Below are positions 39,280 to 48,162 of a stretch of DNA of 64,000 nucleotides, one piece after another. How positions within the stretch are numbered: position 1 is the stretch's first letter; each line of letters starts with the position of its first letter. The notes beneath the pieces are model-generated. The model was given only the letters and a program-made list of their open reading frames with translations. It was not told the origin of the DNA and ran no database searches. Origin of the DNA: Sphingobium sp. CAP-1 (GTDB lineage Bacteria; Pseudomonadota; Alphaproteobacteria; Sphingomonadales; Sphingomonadaceae); contig NZ_CP046252.1 of assembly GCF_009720145.1 (NCBI RefSeq), positions 1,736,001 to 1,800,000 on the forward strand, in the 5' to 3' direction. A program made the translations under genes and the position numbers.

Positions 39280-39856
39280 ATACCCCTCCCAACAGGTCGC
39301 TGGCGGTGATCAACGCCTGCGCGACATCCACGATTTTCTTGCCCTGGTTCATGGCGCTCGACCGCAGCAATGCATAGGCGTCCTGTTCGGACAGGCTGCG
39401 CTGATTCATCAGGATCGACTTGGCGCGATCGATGATCTTGCGGTCGGACAAAGCGGTGCGCGCCTCATCCAGTTCCCCCTGGATCTTGGCAAAGGCGTTG
39501 AAGCGCCGCACCGCAAGTTCCAGCACCGGCTTCACCCGCTCCTTGCGCAAGCCGTCGACGACATAGGCGGACACGCCGGCGTCGATCGCCGCGCCGATCA
39601 TGCTGTCATCCGACTGGTCCACGAACATCGCGATCGGCCGGGCGAGCGCGCGGCTGACGGTCAGCATTTCCTCCAGCGTGTCGCGGCTGGGGCTGCCCAG
39701 GTCCATCAGCACCACGTCGGGCGCCATGCGTTCCAGCCGCGCGACGAAGGCGCCGCGCGGGGGCACGATATGAATATCGTCATAGCCTGCCTCGCGCAGC
39801 CCCTCTTCCAGGACCGTCGCGCGCAAGCCGCTGTCGTCGATAATGACGATTCGCAT
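39173..39856 (-). CDS. nasT: Nitrate antitermination regulator NasT (receiver-ANTAR)
   Basis: Receiver domain with the acidic cluster VIIDDSGLR and the phosphorylation-type aspartate region PDVVLMDLGSP, then a linker helix and an ANTAR domain (ALSDRKIIDRAKSILMNQRSLSEQDAYALLRSSAMNQGKKIVDVAQALI). NasT binds paired hexaloop RNA hairpins to prevent termination. The frame as given has 227 residues and overlaps nasS by 107 bases, ending in an arginine-rich tail unlike the family. Adding one G to the GGGG run (plus-strand CCCC at 39283-39286) would end it with a TGA overlapping the nasS ATG, at the usual length near 190. The tail is probably an artefact. Confidence 0.92.
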   Translation of the reverse strand: MRIVIIDDSGLRATVLEEGLREAGYDDIHIVPPRGAFVARLERMAPDVVLMDLGSPSRDTLEEMLTVSRALARPIAMFVDQSDDSMIGAAIDAGVSAYVVDGLRKERVKPVLELAVRRFNAFAKIQGELDEARTALSDRKIIDRAKSILMNQRSLSEQDAYALLRSSAMNQGKKIVDVAQALITASDLLGGVYDDDQSENRLPAADRCRRAGRCAREGLCRGGGAVA

Positions 39857-40057
39857 CTACCCCGCCTTCTTTTGGCCCGTAACTGACCGCGATGCTGCGC
39901 CGCGTCAATCGGGGTGCGTGAATTGGGGCGCAACATGATGGGCACCTATGCCCTATCCCGCTGTCCTGCCCGGACTTTTCCTGCTAAGGACCATCCACCA
40001 CGGGCGATATGCGTTATATTCGTGACGTTTCAGATCGCCCCTCAAAGGATCGCCGCC
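39857..40057. promoter_or_regulatory. Divergent promoter region of nasT and the ABC-F gene
   Basis: About 200 bases without a convincing gene. A TATATT-like element (about 40015-40020, in GCGTTATATTCG) could be a -10 box for the plus-strand gene. I see no clear NtrC or sigma-54 site for nasT. Confidence 0.35.
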
Positions 40058-40159
40058 ATGGACCACGCCCTGACCGCACAGCCCGCCTGCTCTGCCTTCA
40101 GGAAAGTCCTCGTCGATGCCCGCCATTACCCTCTCGAATCTCGGCTGGTCCGCGCCTGA
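40058..40159 (+). CDS. Possible leader peptide ORF before the ABC-F gene
   Basis: A 33-codon frame starts at ATG 40058 with AAAGGAT upstream and ends inside the ABC-F gene, overlapping its first 44 bases. The sequence (MDHALTAQPACSAFRKVLVD) shows no family. Leader peptides controlling ABC-F resistance proteins are known in other bacteria, so it is worth noting, but nothing beyond position and a modest ribosome site supports it. Confidence 0.25.
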   Translation: MDHALTAQPACSAFRKVLVDARHYPLESRLVRA

Positions 40160-41687
40160 CGGAACTGCCGTCCTTGCCGACCTCAATTTCCGCTTCACCC
40201 CCGAACGCATCGGCCTGATCGGCCGCAACGGCATCGGCAAATCCACCCTGCTCGCCCTGATTGCAGGCCAGTTGCGTCCCACGACCGGGCAGGTCCGGGT
40301 CGATGGCCGCCTCGCTACGCTGCACCAGTCGCCCGAACCCGGTCAAAGCATCGCCGACCTGTTCGATGCGCGCGCCGCGCTCGCCCTGCTCGACAAGGTG
40401 GAGGCCGGCGCGGCGACGATGGCGGAGCTGGAGCAATGCGACTGGACCCTGCCCGCCCGCATTGCGGACGCGCTCGGCGAAACCGGCCTCGACACCGATC
40501 CGATAACGCCGCTGGCGACCCTCTCCGGCGGGCAGCGCACCCGCGCGATGCTGGCTGCCTGCCTCTTCGCTCGGCCTGACTGGCTGCTGCTGGACGAACC
40601 GACCAACCATCTCGACACCGACGGCCGCGATGCTGTCGCCACCCTGTTGCGGCGCTGGCGCGGCGGGGCGATCATCGTCAGCCATGACCGCGCGCTGCTT
40701 GAGGAGATGGACGCCATCGCCGAACTAACGAGCGTCGGCATCACCCGCTATGGTGGCAACTGGTCGGCATATCGCGCGTGCAAGGATGTGGAGCTGGCGG
40801 CCGTGCAACACAGCCTCGACCATGCGCAGCGGCAGGCGTCCGACCTTGCGCGCAAGGCGCAGATCGCCACCGAGCGCCAGCAGCGCCGCGACGGCGCGGG
40901 TGCGCGGCAGGCGGCGAAAGGCGGGATGCCGCGCATCCTGCTCGGTCGGCGCAAGGAGCAGGCGGAACGCTCCGGCGGCGGCGCCGCCCGCCGCACCGAC
41001 CAGCAGCGCGCACTGGCGCAGGCCGCCATCGCCGAAGCGCGCGAACGGATTGAAATCCTCGCCCCGCTCACCGTCGCCCTGCCCTCGGCGCAGGTGCCGC
41101 CGGGTCGCATCCTGCTGCGGCTGGAGCATGTAACCGCCGGTCATAACGCCACCCATCCGCCACTGCGCCATTTGTCGCTCACCATCGCCGGCCCGGACCG
41201 GATCGCGATCACCGGTCCCAATGGGTCGGGCAAGTCGACCCTGCTGCACCTGATTGCCGGGACAATCACGCCGCTATCAGGCCATATCGATCGTCCCGCC
41301 ACCTCAGCGCTGCTCGATCAGGACGCCAGCCTGCTCGATCCGGCGCGCAGCATCGCCGACAATTTCGCGCGCCTGCATCCCGGTGCGACCCGCAACGCCA
41401 TTCATGCAGCATTGGCGCGCTTCCGCTTTCGCGCCGATCTGGCGCTGCAACGGGTGGACACATTGAGCGGCGGACAGAGACTGCGCGCGGCCCTCGCCTG
41501 CGTGCTGGGCGGCGCGACCCTGCCGCCACTGTTGTTGCTGGACGAGCCAACCAACCATCTCGATCTCGATTCGATCACCGCGATCGAACAGGGATTGGCC
41601 GCCTATGACGGCGCGCTGGTCGTGGTCAGCCACGATCCGGCCTTCCTCGACGCGATCGGGATCAACCGGCGAGTGACGCTGCCTTAA
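40116..41687 (+). CDS. ABC-F family ATPase (ribosome-associated, Uup/EttA-like)
   Basis: 523 residues, two ABC domains and no membrane part. First: GRNGIGKSTLLALIAG, LSGGQRTRAMLAACLFARPDWLLLDEPTNHLDTDGR. Linker of about 80 residues, rich in Arg/Lys/Gln (RQASDLARKAQIATERQQRRDGAGARQ). Second: GPNGSGKSTLLHLIAG, LSGGQRLRAALACVLGG, LLLDEPTNHLDLDSI. The tandem plus the EPTNHLD motifs define ABC-F proteins, which bind the ribosomal E-site region; some give antibiotic resistance, others act in translation. The subtype cannot be fixed by eye. Its stop overlaps the convergent efflux gene by four bases. Confidence 0.9.
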   Translation: MPAITLSNLGWSAPDGTAVLADLNFRFTPERIGLIGRNGIGKSTLLALIAGQLRPTTGQVRVDGRLATLHQSPEPGQSIADLFDARAALALLDKVEAGAATMAELEQCDWTLPARIADALGETGLDTDPITPLATLSGGQRTRAMLAACLFARPDWLLLDEPTNHLDTDGRDAVATLLRRWRGGAIIVSHDRALLEEMDAIAELTSVGITRYGGNWSAYRACKDVELAAVQHSLDHAQRQASDLARKAQIATERQQRRDGAGARQAAKGGMPRILLGRRKEQAERSGGGAARRTDQQRALAQAAIAEARERIEILAPLTVALPSAQVPPGRILLRLEHVTAGHNATHPPLRHLSLTIAGPDRIAITGPNGSGKSTLLHLIAGTITPLSGHIDRPATSALLDQDASLLDPARSIADNFARLHPGATRNAIHAALARFRFRADLALQRVDTLSGGQRLRAALACVLGGATLPPLLLLDEPTNHLDLDSITAIEQGLAAYDGALVVVSHDPAFLDAIGINRRVTLP

Positions 41688-43213
41688 TGCGCAGCCGAAG
41701 TGTCGACATTGGAGCGCGGCTTGGGCGCGATCCAGACGATCACCGCGGCGGCAAACAGGATGACCGCCGACAGGAAGAATACATGGTCGACCGCGATCAC
41801 CACCGCTTCCTGTTCGACCAGATTCGATATCATCTGCCGGATCTGTTCGGGCGCCATACCGATGCTCGCCAGCATCGACTGGGTCTGATCGGGCTGAAGC
41901 GTGCCGGCCATCTCGGTTCGCGATACGCGCTGCGAATCCCCCCATTGGGTCAGAACCAGTGAGGTTGCGATGGCCGTTGCCATGGTCCGCACGAAATTCT
42001 GAAGCCCCGCCGCCGAAGCGGTTTCGCGCGGCAGGACCGACCCCAGGGTCAGGGTCGTCAGCGGGATGAAGAAGAAGGGCAAGGCGAAGCCCTGGACGAA
42101 TTGCGGGATGATCATCGTCCCGAAATCGATCCCGCTGGTCCAGTGGGCGCGCACCAGCGACATCACCCCGATCCACGCCACCGCGCAGGAAATGAGCAGT
42201 CGCGGATCAACGCGGTTCATGAGCCGCGCTGCGATCGGCGCGGTGAACAGCGCCGCCATCGCTGTCATGGCGGTGACGAACCCGGCCTGAGACGCTGTGT
42301 AGCCCATCGACATTTGCAGCCATTGCGGGATGACGACGATGCTGGCGAAATAGGCACCAAAACAGAGCGACATGGAAAAAAGGCCGGAACTGAAGCCGGC
42401 ATGGCGGAACACCCGCAGGTCGACCACCGGATGTTCCTCGGTCAGTTCCCATATGACGAACGTCAGGAAGCCGATGAAGGCAAGGATGGCCAGCCCCAGG
42501 ATCATCGGGTCGGCAAACCAGTCATGATCGCGGCCGATGTCGAGCATGATCTGGAGGCAGCCGATCCAGAATACCAGCAGGAACAGGCCGACCTTGTCGA
42601 TCGGCACCTTGGCCGTTGCGGTTTCGATCGGGGTCAGTAGCGCCTGCGCCGCGAATACGCACAGCACCGCGATCGGCAGATTGATGAAGAAGATCCAGTG
42701 CCAGCTCCAATTGTCACTGATATAGCCGCCGACAATCGGCCCCAGCGCCGGCCCCATCAGCGTCGTCATCGCCCACAATCCCATCGCGCGGCCACGCGTT
42801 TCGGGCGGAAAGATCCGCATCAGCATGGTCTGCGACATCGGCATGATCGGCCCGCCGCAAACACCCTGGCCGATGCGGCAGGCGACCAGCATACCCAGCG
42901 TGGACGACAGCCCGCATAGCAGCGAGAACAGGCCGAAGCCCACCATCGACCAGGTGAACATGCGCACCACGCCGAAACGCTGCGCCAGCCAGCCGGTCAG
43001 CGGCACGCATATCGCCTCCGCCACCGCATAGGATGTGATGATCCAGGTGCCCTGATCGGGCGAGATGCCAAGGTCACCCGCAATGTGCGGCACCGACACG
43101 TTGGCGATCGTCAGGTCCAGCACCACCATGAGGTTGCTGAGCGCCAGCACCAGTCCTGCAAGGGTCCGGGTCCGCGGCGACAGCCGCGAGAAGATATCGT
43201 CGTCGCCGCTCAT
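41684..43213 (-). CDS. Multidrug efflux MFS transporter, DHA2/EmrB type
   Basis: 509 residues with about 14 membrane segments. Family motifs: LVVLDLTIANVSVPHIAGDLGISPDQGTWIITSYAVAEAICVPLTGWLAQRFG at the start (motif D and A), ACRIGQGVCGGPIMPMSQTMLM (motif B), ALGPIVGGYISDNWSWHWIFFINLP (motif C). It is the inner-membrane pump of an EmrAB-type tripartite system with the two upstream genes: the HlyD-family adaptor starts at 44364 and the outer-membrane factor at 45871. Substrate range unknown. Regulation by the divergent TetR gene is likely. Confidence 0.95.
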   Translation of the reverse strand: MSGDDDIFSRLSPRTRTLAGLVLALSNLMVVLDLTIANVSVPHIAGDLGISPDQGTWIITSYAVAEAICVPLTGWLAQRFGVVRMFTWSMVGFGLFSLLCGLSSTLGMLVACRIGQGVCGGPIMPMSQTMLMRIFPPETRGRAMGLWAMTTLMGPALGPIVGGYISDNWSWHWIFFINLPIAVLCVFAAQALLTPIETATAKVPIDKVGLFLLVFWIGCLQIMLDIGRDHDWFADPMILGLAILAFIGFLTFVIWELTEEHPVVDLRVFRHAGFSSGLFSMSLCFGAYFASIVVIPQWLQMSMGYTASQAGFVTAMTAMAALFTAPIAARLMNRVDPRLLISCAVAWIGVMSLVRAHWTSGIDFGTMIIPQFVQGFALPFFFIPLTTLTLGSVLPRETASAAGLQNFVRTMATAIATSLVLTQWGDSQRVSRTEMAGTLQPDQTQSMLASIGMAPEQIRQMISNLVEQEAVVIAVDHVFFLSAVILFAAAVIVWIAPKPRSNVDTSAAH

Positions 43214-43227
43214 CGCCCGGCCGTCCT

Positions 43228-44364
43228 TTATTTCGCGGAAAGGTCGATCTCGACATCCATCGAGAGGCCGACGCGCAGCGGATGGGCTGCCAGTTCCCTG
43301 GGATCGAGTTCGATGCGCAGCGGCAGGCGCTGCACCACCTTGATCCAGTTGCCCGTAGCATTCTGGGCCGGGATCAACGACATGGACGCTCCGGTGCCGC
43401 CCGAAAAGCCGACGATCTTGCCATGATAGACCACCTCGTCGCCATAGAGATCGGACGTGACCCTGGCGGGCATCCCCACTTTGACCTCGCGCAGTTGCGA
43501 CTCCTTGAAGTTCGCATCGACATAAAGCTGGTTCAGCGGCACGATCGTCATGATCGGACTGCCCTGTGCAACGCGCTGGCCCACCTGCACCTGCCGCTTG
43601 GTGATGACGCCATCGATCGGCGCGCGGATGATCGTGCGATCAAGGTCGAGCTTCGCCGACGCCAGCTTCGCCTGGGCGGCCAGCACGGCGGGATCGGTGT
43701 CGATCGTCGATCCGCGCACCAGCGCGTCATTGGCTTCGAACTGGCCGGTAGCCGCACCACGGGTCGCCTGCGCCGTCTCCACGCCGGCGCGGGCAAGATC
43801 CAGCGCCGCTTTGGCGGTGGCATAGCTCTTGCGCGCGGTTGTCACTTCATCACCCGAAACCGCACCGTCACCGATCAGCGCCTCGCGGCGTTGCAAGTCG
43901 ATCCGTGCCTTGTCGAAATCGGCCTGGGCGGTGGCGAGTTGCGCGCGTGCCTGAGCGATGTCAGCACCGCGCGCCTCCACCTGCGCGGACAGCGACTGGC
44001 TGGTCGCCACGGTCTGGCGGAAGCGGCGGCGGGCGTCGGCCAACTCCGCCTCGGCCTGCGCGATCGCGATCTGCGCATTGGTCGGATCGAGCCTGACCAA
44101 TATGTCGCCTTTCTTCACCGCCTGTGTGTCGCTGACCAGCACGTCGGTCGCCTGCGCCGAAATCAGTGGCGTCACCTGCGCCATTTCCGCGTTCACATAG
44201 GCGTTATCGGTGTCGACATGGGTGCGGCCAACCAGCAGATACCAGGCGCCCCAGAGCAGCCCGCCGACGATCACCGCCAGACCCAGACGAATCAACCATG
44301 TCCTGCGAGCGGACTGGCGCCCTTCCTGCATCGCGTCGGTGGGTTCGATTGCGGCATCAGCCAT
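43228..44364 (-). CDS. HlyD/EmrA family periplasmic adaptor
   Basis: 378 residues from ATG 44364; the upstream frame mirrors the outer-membrane factor gene. One membrane anchor (LIRLGLAVIVGGLLWGAWYLL), then THVDTDNAYVNAEMAQVTPLISAQATDVLVSDTQAVKKGDILVRLDPTNAQIAIAQ, the biotinyl-lipoyl-like half; a long coiled-coil hairpin (residues about 110-200); and the returning half DRTIIRAPIDGVITKRQVQVGQRVAQG with a beta-barrel. It bridges the pump to the outer-membrane channel. Overlaps the upstream gene by eight bases. Confidence 0.95.
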   Translation of the reverse strand: MADAAIEPTDAMQEGRQSARRTWLIRLGLAVIVGGLLWGAWYLLVGRTHVDTDNAYVNAEMAQVTPLISAQATDVLVSDTQAVKKGDILVRLDPTNAQIAIAQAEAELADARRRFRQTVATSQSLSAQVEARGADIAQARAQLATAQADFDKARIDLQRREALIGDGAVSGDEVTTARKSYATAKAALDLARAGVETAQATRGAATGQFEANDALVRGSTIDTDPAVLAAQAKLASAKLDLDRTIIRAPIDGVITKRQVQVGQRVAQGSPIMTIVPLNQLYVDANFKESQLREVKVGMPARVTSDLYGDEVVYHGKIVGFSGGTGASMSLIPAQNATGNWIKVVQRLPLRIELDPRELAAHPLRVGLSMDVEIDLSAK

Positions 44365-45871
44365 GCGGTTGGTCCTTGGAGAGAGGTTCGCCGGCGGTAA
44401 AACCACCACCCAGCGCACGGATAAGGGCAATATCGGTTGAAAAGGCGCTTGCCTCCAGCCCCGCCAGCGCCTGACGCGCGGCCAGCAACTGGTCCTCGAC
44501 ATTCAGCACGTCCAGATAGGGAGAAAGTCCGCCCTTGTAGCGTTTCTGCGCGATGGCATAGGCATCTTCCGACGCCACGACCGCCGCCCGCGCATCCGTC
44601 AGCCGCTGGTCCAGCGTTTTGCGCGTGGTCACGGCGTCCGCCACCTGTTGATAGGCAGCCAGCACCGTCTTGTCATAAGAAGCGACCGCCTCGTCATAGC
44701 TGGCGCGCGCGCCGCGATATTGCGCCTGCAAGGCGCCACCATGAAAGATCGGCAGGCTGATCGCCGGTCCGGCATTGCCCAAAAGCGAGCCGTTAGAGAA
44801 TAACCTGTCCGTAAAGGGGCGGGGGCTAGCCGAAATGCTGTTATTGGCAAATAGCGTTTCATAGCCGAGCGACTGGACGCCAATCAGGGCGCTCAGGCGC
44901 ACCGCTGGATAGAAATCGGCGCGCGCCACCTTGATCCGGCTGGCGGCGGCCTGCGCGCGGGCGAGCGCCGCGGCGACATCGGGCCGGCGCGCGACCAGAT
45001 TGGTGGTGACATCGGCGGGCAGGCCAAGCGGTGCCAGCGCGCCGACCTGCGGCCGGGTAATCGACAGGCCGCGGTCCGGCCCGGCGCCGATCAGCGCCGC
45101 GATCTGATGCTGGCGCAGGTCGATCGCCATCCGCGCGCCGGCCAGTTGCGCCCTGGCCGAAGCGACGGTGGCATCGGCCAACCGCACGCTGCCACGCGTC
45201 TCCATGCCATTCTGTCGCCGGTCGGCGACCAGTTTCTGGCTGGCGACACGGATGTCGAGCGTGCGCTGTGCGATGTCCGCCTCGTCATGCAGGCGAGCAA
45301 GATCGGCATAAGCGTCGGCGATACCACTGGCGAGCGCCAGCCGCGCCTGCTGCGCATCGATCGCTGCCGCCCGCGCTTCGGACGTTGCCGCCGCCAGCGA
45401 CGCGCGGTTCTTGCCCCACAGATCGAGGTCGAAGCCCAGGTCCAGCGCCAGCCGGCCGGTGCCGAGCCAGCCCTGCGGCACAAAGGACGACGGCGCGCCC
45501 ATATTATAGCTCTGCTTGGTGATCGCGGTGCTTGCTTCGCCATCGACGCTGGGCAGCAGCGCCGCACCGGCCTGCCGCTCCATCGCAGTGGCGTTGCGGA
45601 ATCGCGCATTCGCCATCGCAACATCAGGAGAGGCGCGCAGCCCCTCCTCGATCAGCGCGTCAAGCTGCGGATCGCCATAGACTTTCCACCAGCCGTCACC
45701 CGGCCATGCTGCCTGCGCCGCGACAAGGCTCTGGCTGGCGACGATGCTCTCGGCCGACCGGATTTCGGCCTGCGGCCCCAAATTCGGGACCGCCGCACAG
45801 GCGGCCAGCATCAGGAAAGAGGAAGCCATGCCCCCCATGCGGGCGGCCAGGGCAATGCGACTCAGGGACAT
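44357..45871 (-). CDS. Outer-membrane efflux lipoprotein (NodT/OprM family)
   Basis: 504 residues from ATG 45871; a GTG five codons earlier would place the start inside the operator. Lipoprotein signal ending LMLAAC, then the OMF course in two repeats: WWKVYGDPQLDALIEEGLRASPDVAMANARFRNA, LDLGFDLDLWGKNRASLAAATSEARAAAIDAQQARLALASGIADAYADLA, and a later LSALIGVQSLG, GPAISLPIFHGGALQAQYRGARASYDEAVASYDKTVLAAYQQVADA. First gene of the efflux operon. Confidence 0.94.
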   Translation of the reverse strand: MSLSRIALAARMGGMASSFLMLAACAAVPNLGPQAEIRSAESIVASQSLVAAQAAWPGDGWWKVYGDPQLDALIEEGLRASPDVAMANARFRNATAMERQAGAALLPSVDGEASTAITKQSYNMGAPSSFVPQGWLGTGRLALDLGFDLDLWGKNRASLAAATSEARAAAIDAQQARLALASGIADAYADLARLHDEADIAQRTLDIRVASQKLVADRRQNGMETRGSVRLADATVASARAQLAGARMAIDLRQHQIAALIGAGPDRGLSITRPQVGALAPLGLPADVTTNLVARRPDVAAALARAQAAASRIKVARADFYPAVRLSALIGVQSLGYETLFANNSISASPRPFTDRLFSNGSLLGNAGPAISLPIFHGGALQAQYRGARASYDEAVASYDKTVLAAYQQVADAVTTRKTLDQRLTDARAAVVASEDAYAIAQKRYKGGLSPYLDVLNVEDQLLAARQALAGLEASAFSTDIALIRALGGGFTAGEPLSKDQPHG

Positions 45872-45878
45872 ATCAAAC

Positions 45879-45955
45879 CGTACCACCTAGTATGAAAATT
45901 GCCATTGCCGCCCCTGCGAAGGCTTGTCAACAAAATTAGTGTACTCTATGGTACG
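45879..45955. promoter_or_regulatory. Paired operator candidates between the efflux operon and tetR
   Basis: CGTACCACCTAGTA at 45879-45892 and, on the opposite strand, CGTACCATAGAGTA at 45942-45955 form two inverted copies of CGTACCA-N3-AGTA (GTAC-N6-GTAY). One is eight bases from the efflux start, the other five bases from the tetR start, where a bound repressor would block both promoters. Confidence 0.65.
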
Positions 45956-45960
45956 ATTTT

Positions 45961-46653
45961 ATGACAAAACCGGACTGCCCCCCGATTCCCAGCCGAAGGG
46001 AAGCCCGCCGACGGGATCGGCGCGATGCGATATTGACTTTGGCCCAGGGCTATTTCCTCGATCATGGCTATGCCGGCACCAGCATGTCAGGCATCGCAGC
46101 CGAGCTGGGCGGATCGAAAGGCACGCTATGGAGCCATTTCCGGTCCAAGGAAGAATTGTTCGCCGCCGTGCTGGACCGGGTGACCAACACCTATCGCGCC
46201 GAACTGTCGCAAATCCTCGATCCGTGTGGCGCATTGGAGGCGACCCTGCAACGCGCCTGCCATAGTCTGGTAGAGAAGGTGACGCTGCCCGACGCGATCG
46301 CGCTGCATCGGCTCATCATCGCCGAAGGGCGTCGCTTTCCAGAACTGGCGCGAATATTCTTCGATCTGGCGCCGAAAAATACGCGGCTCTTGATGGCCGA
46401 CTTCCTGGCGGGCGCGATGGAACGCGGCCAGTTGCGGCAGGCCGATCCAGTCGATGCCGCCCGTGCGCTGATGGCGCTGGCGATGTCGGGTTGCCATCAG
46501 CAATTGTTGATGGGCCAGTTGGGTGAACCCGACCCGGCCGGGATCAGGGCGGACGCCAATTTTACCGTGGACCTGTTCCTGCGCGCCTATGCGGTGGACA
46601 AGGCCGAAGGAGACGCACCGCCTGCTGCCACGCCATCCGGGCACAGCGCATAA
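45961..46653 (+). CDS. TetR/AcrR family repressor of the efflux operon
   Basis: 230 residues. N-terminal helix-turn-helix: RRDAILTLAQGYFLDHGYAGTSMSGIAAELGGSKGTLWSHFRSKEELFAAVLD, a typical TetR domain of the AcrR branch. The C-terminal ligand domain (LPDAIALHRLIIAEGRRFPELARIFFDLAPKNTRLL) fits TetR_C members that govern efflux pumps. Divergent from the efflux operon and flanked by matching operator candidates. Its 3' end overlaps the convergent regulator gene by 67 bases. Confidence 0.93.
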   Translation: MTKPDCPPIPSRREARRRDRRDAILTLAQGYFLDHGYAGTSMSGIAAELGGSKGTLWSHFRSKEELFAAVLDRVTNTYRAELSQILDPCGALEATLQRACHSLVEKVTLPDAIALHRLIIAEGRRFPELARIFFDLAPKNTRLLMADFLAGAMERGQLRQADPVDAARALMALAMSGCHQQLLMGQLGEPDPAGIRADANFTVDLFLRAYAVDKAEGDAPPAATPSGHSA

Positions 46654-47204
46654 CCCTCGCCCTTCACGGTGTGCAGGATAGGAACCGCAAAATCCCGATC
46701 CAGCTTGGCGCGCAGCCGTGACATATGGACCTCCACGCTGTTGGTGCCGGGATCAAAGTCCAGCCGCCAGACAGCGCGCAGCAACGCCGCGCGGCTCACT
46801 GCCTTGCCCGGTTGCCGGGCCAGGTGCAGCAAAAGCGCATATTCCCGCGCCAGCAGTGCGATCGGCCGCCCCTTCCGCTCGACCCTGCGATCAACCAGCC
46901 GGATGGACAGATCGCCCAGTTGCAACCGAGGCTGGTCGGCATCGGCCAGGCGGATGATGCGCGCCACCGCTTCCGCTTCGTGCATCCAGGGACCAACCAC
47001 TTCCTGCATCCCGCCTTCCAGCGCGCGGGCACGGGCGGCTGGATCGTCAATATCCTGCCACAATATGGTTGCGTTACCCGTCCGCACGAGCGGGAGATCG
47101 CCATCCGCGGCCTCCATGGCCAATTCCACGCCCCGCGCACTGAGCGCTCGCGCCACCGAAGCGAAATCCGGTCCCAATCCATGGCATTCGACCCGTCTGC
47201 CCAC
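46587..47204 (-). CDS. OmpR-type winged-helix regulator with degenerate receiver
   Basis: 205 residues from a GTG at 47204. The C-terminal half is a clear OmpR/PhoB DNA-binding domain: LQLGDLSIRLVDRRVERKGRPIALLAREYALLLHLARQPGKAVSRAALLRAVW, NSVEVHMSRLRAKLD, VPILHTVKGEGYAL. The N-terminal hundred residues occupy the place of a receiver but I see neither the acidic pair nor a phospho-acceptor aspartate in the usual context (GLGPDFASVARALSARGVELAM). Likely phosphorylation-independent or controlled otherwise. It begins 47 bases after the cupin-like gene on the same strand and may belong to that operon. Confidence 0.8.
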   Translation of the reverse strand: MGRRVECHGLGPDFASVARALSARGVELAMEAADGDLPLVRTGNATILWQDIDDPAARARALEGGMQEVVGPWMHEAEAVARIIRLADADQPRLQLGDLSIRLVDRRVERKGRPIALLAREYALLLHLARQPGKAVSRAALLRAVWRLDFDPGTNSVEVHMSRLRAKLDRDFAVPILHTVKGEGYALCPDGVAAGGASPSALSTA

Positions 47205-47251
47205 GTCCGGCCCATCATGTCTGCCCTATGCCATCCGACCGCCATAACGGT

Positions 47252-48139
47252 TTAAAAACAAGGTATTTCCTGTCCGTTTCGGAGGTTTCGCAATATCCGC
47301 GCGCTGGCATGGCGGATCAACGGGCTGCCATCGCCCGCGCCCCGCTCGACATGCGCGCGCCGCGCTTCACCGGGCGGCAAGGCGTCGCCGATCGCGCGCC
47401 AGGCGGTCCAGCGCATCGCATCTTCGGGATGATGGCCGGCAAAATCATGCGCCAGGTCGATCGCATTGCCCGTCCGGCATCCGACTGCCAGTTCCAGCAG
47501 CAGTTGCGCACTCGCTACCGTCATGCATTGGGCAATCACGCCCCTGACGGTGTCGAACCGATATTGGCGACGCCAGCCCTGACCGGGGGCGCTGGCCAAT
47601 ATGTTGAGCGATACCGACAGCGATTCGGCCGGTAATTGGGCGTGAATATCCCGATTGGCGCGGTAGAGCAGCATCCGGCCCTCCGATAATTGGCTTCGCC
47701 CGACGAAGCGCAAGGCCACCGGCTCGCCATCCGCGCCGGCCACCCCACCGGGATCATAGTCATAATAATCCGACGCATAGCCGGGGCCGAGATAGCCCAC
47801 GGTCAGGAAATCGAATCCATGGTCATGCGGCACATGATAGAGAAAAGCAGACGGACCACTCATCCGCATCACATGGTCGCGCTCGGCGGGCCAGAAGGCG
47901 GCGCGCAGCACATAGCGGTCGGTCGGCGGATGCAGCAGGATGACCTGCGCGGAATAGGGGTTGCCCTGCCGTTGCCCGGCACAGCGCGCCTTCAACTCCG
48001 CGATCGCGAAATCGGCCAGAAAATCCCGATTGCGCGACAAGGCGCGCAACATCGGCGCCGCGGCTGCCAGCCCCTCCTCACAGGACGGATCGAAATCCGG
48101 CCCCTCGCACCAGTCGACCAGCGCCGGCAGATCGATCAT
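47252..48139 (-). CDS. Cupin-like protein with HxH...H set, partner of small peptide gene
   Basis: 295 residues from ATG 48139, chosen because GGAGG lies eight bases upstream; an ATG 12 codons earlier overlaps the preceding gene. Residues about 60-180 look like a double-stranded beta-helix: QVILLHPPTDRYVLRAAFWP, then FLYHVPHDHGFDFLTVGYLGPGY with His-Asp-His at 105-107, and EGRMLLYRANRDIHAQLPAESLSVSLNI with His 166 and Asn 179, as in cupin motifs 1 and 2. The C-terminal third is helical. I recognise no named family; metal-dependent oxygenase chemistry is only a possibility. It resembles the 269-residue neighbour in architecture. Confidence 0.7.
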   Translation of the reverse strand: MIDLPALVDWCEGPDFDPSCEEGLAAAAPMLRALSRNRDFLADFAIAELKARCAGQRQGNPYSAQVILLHPPTDRYVLRAAFWPAERDHVMRMSGPSAFLYHVPHDHGFDFLTVGYLGPGYASDYYDYDPGGVAGADGEPVALRFVGRSQLSEGRMLLYRANRDIHAQLPAESLSVSLNILASAPGQGWRRQYRFDTVRGVIAQCMTVASAQLLLELAVGCRTGNAIDLAHDFAGHHPEDAMRWTAWRAIGDALPPGEARRAHVERGAGDGSPLIRHASARILRNLRNGQEIPCF

Positions 48140-48162
48140 CGCGCCATCCTCCGGCGGGACGA

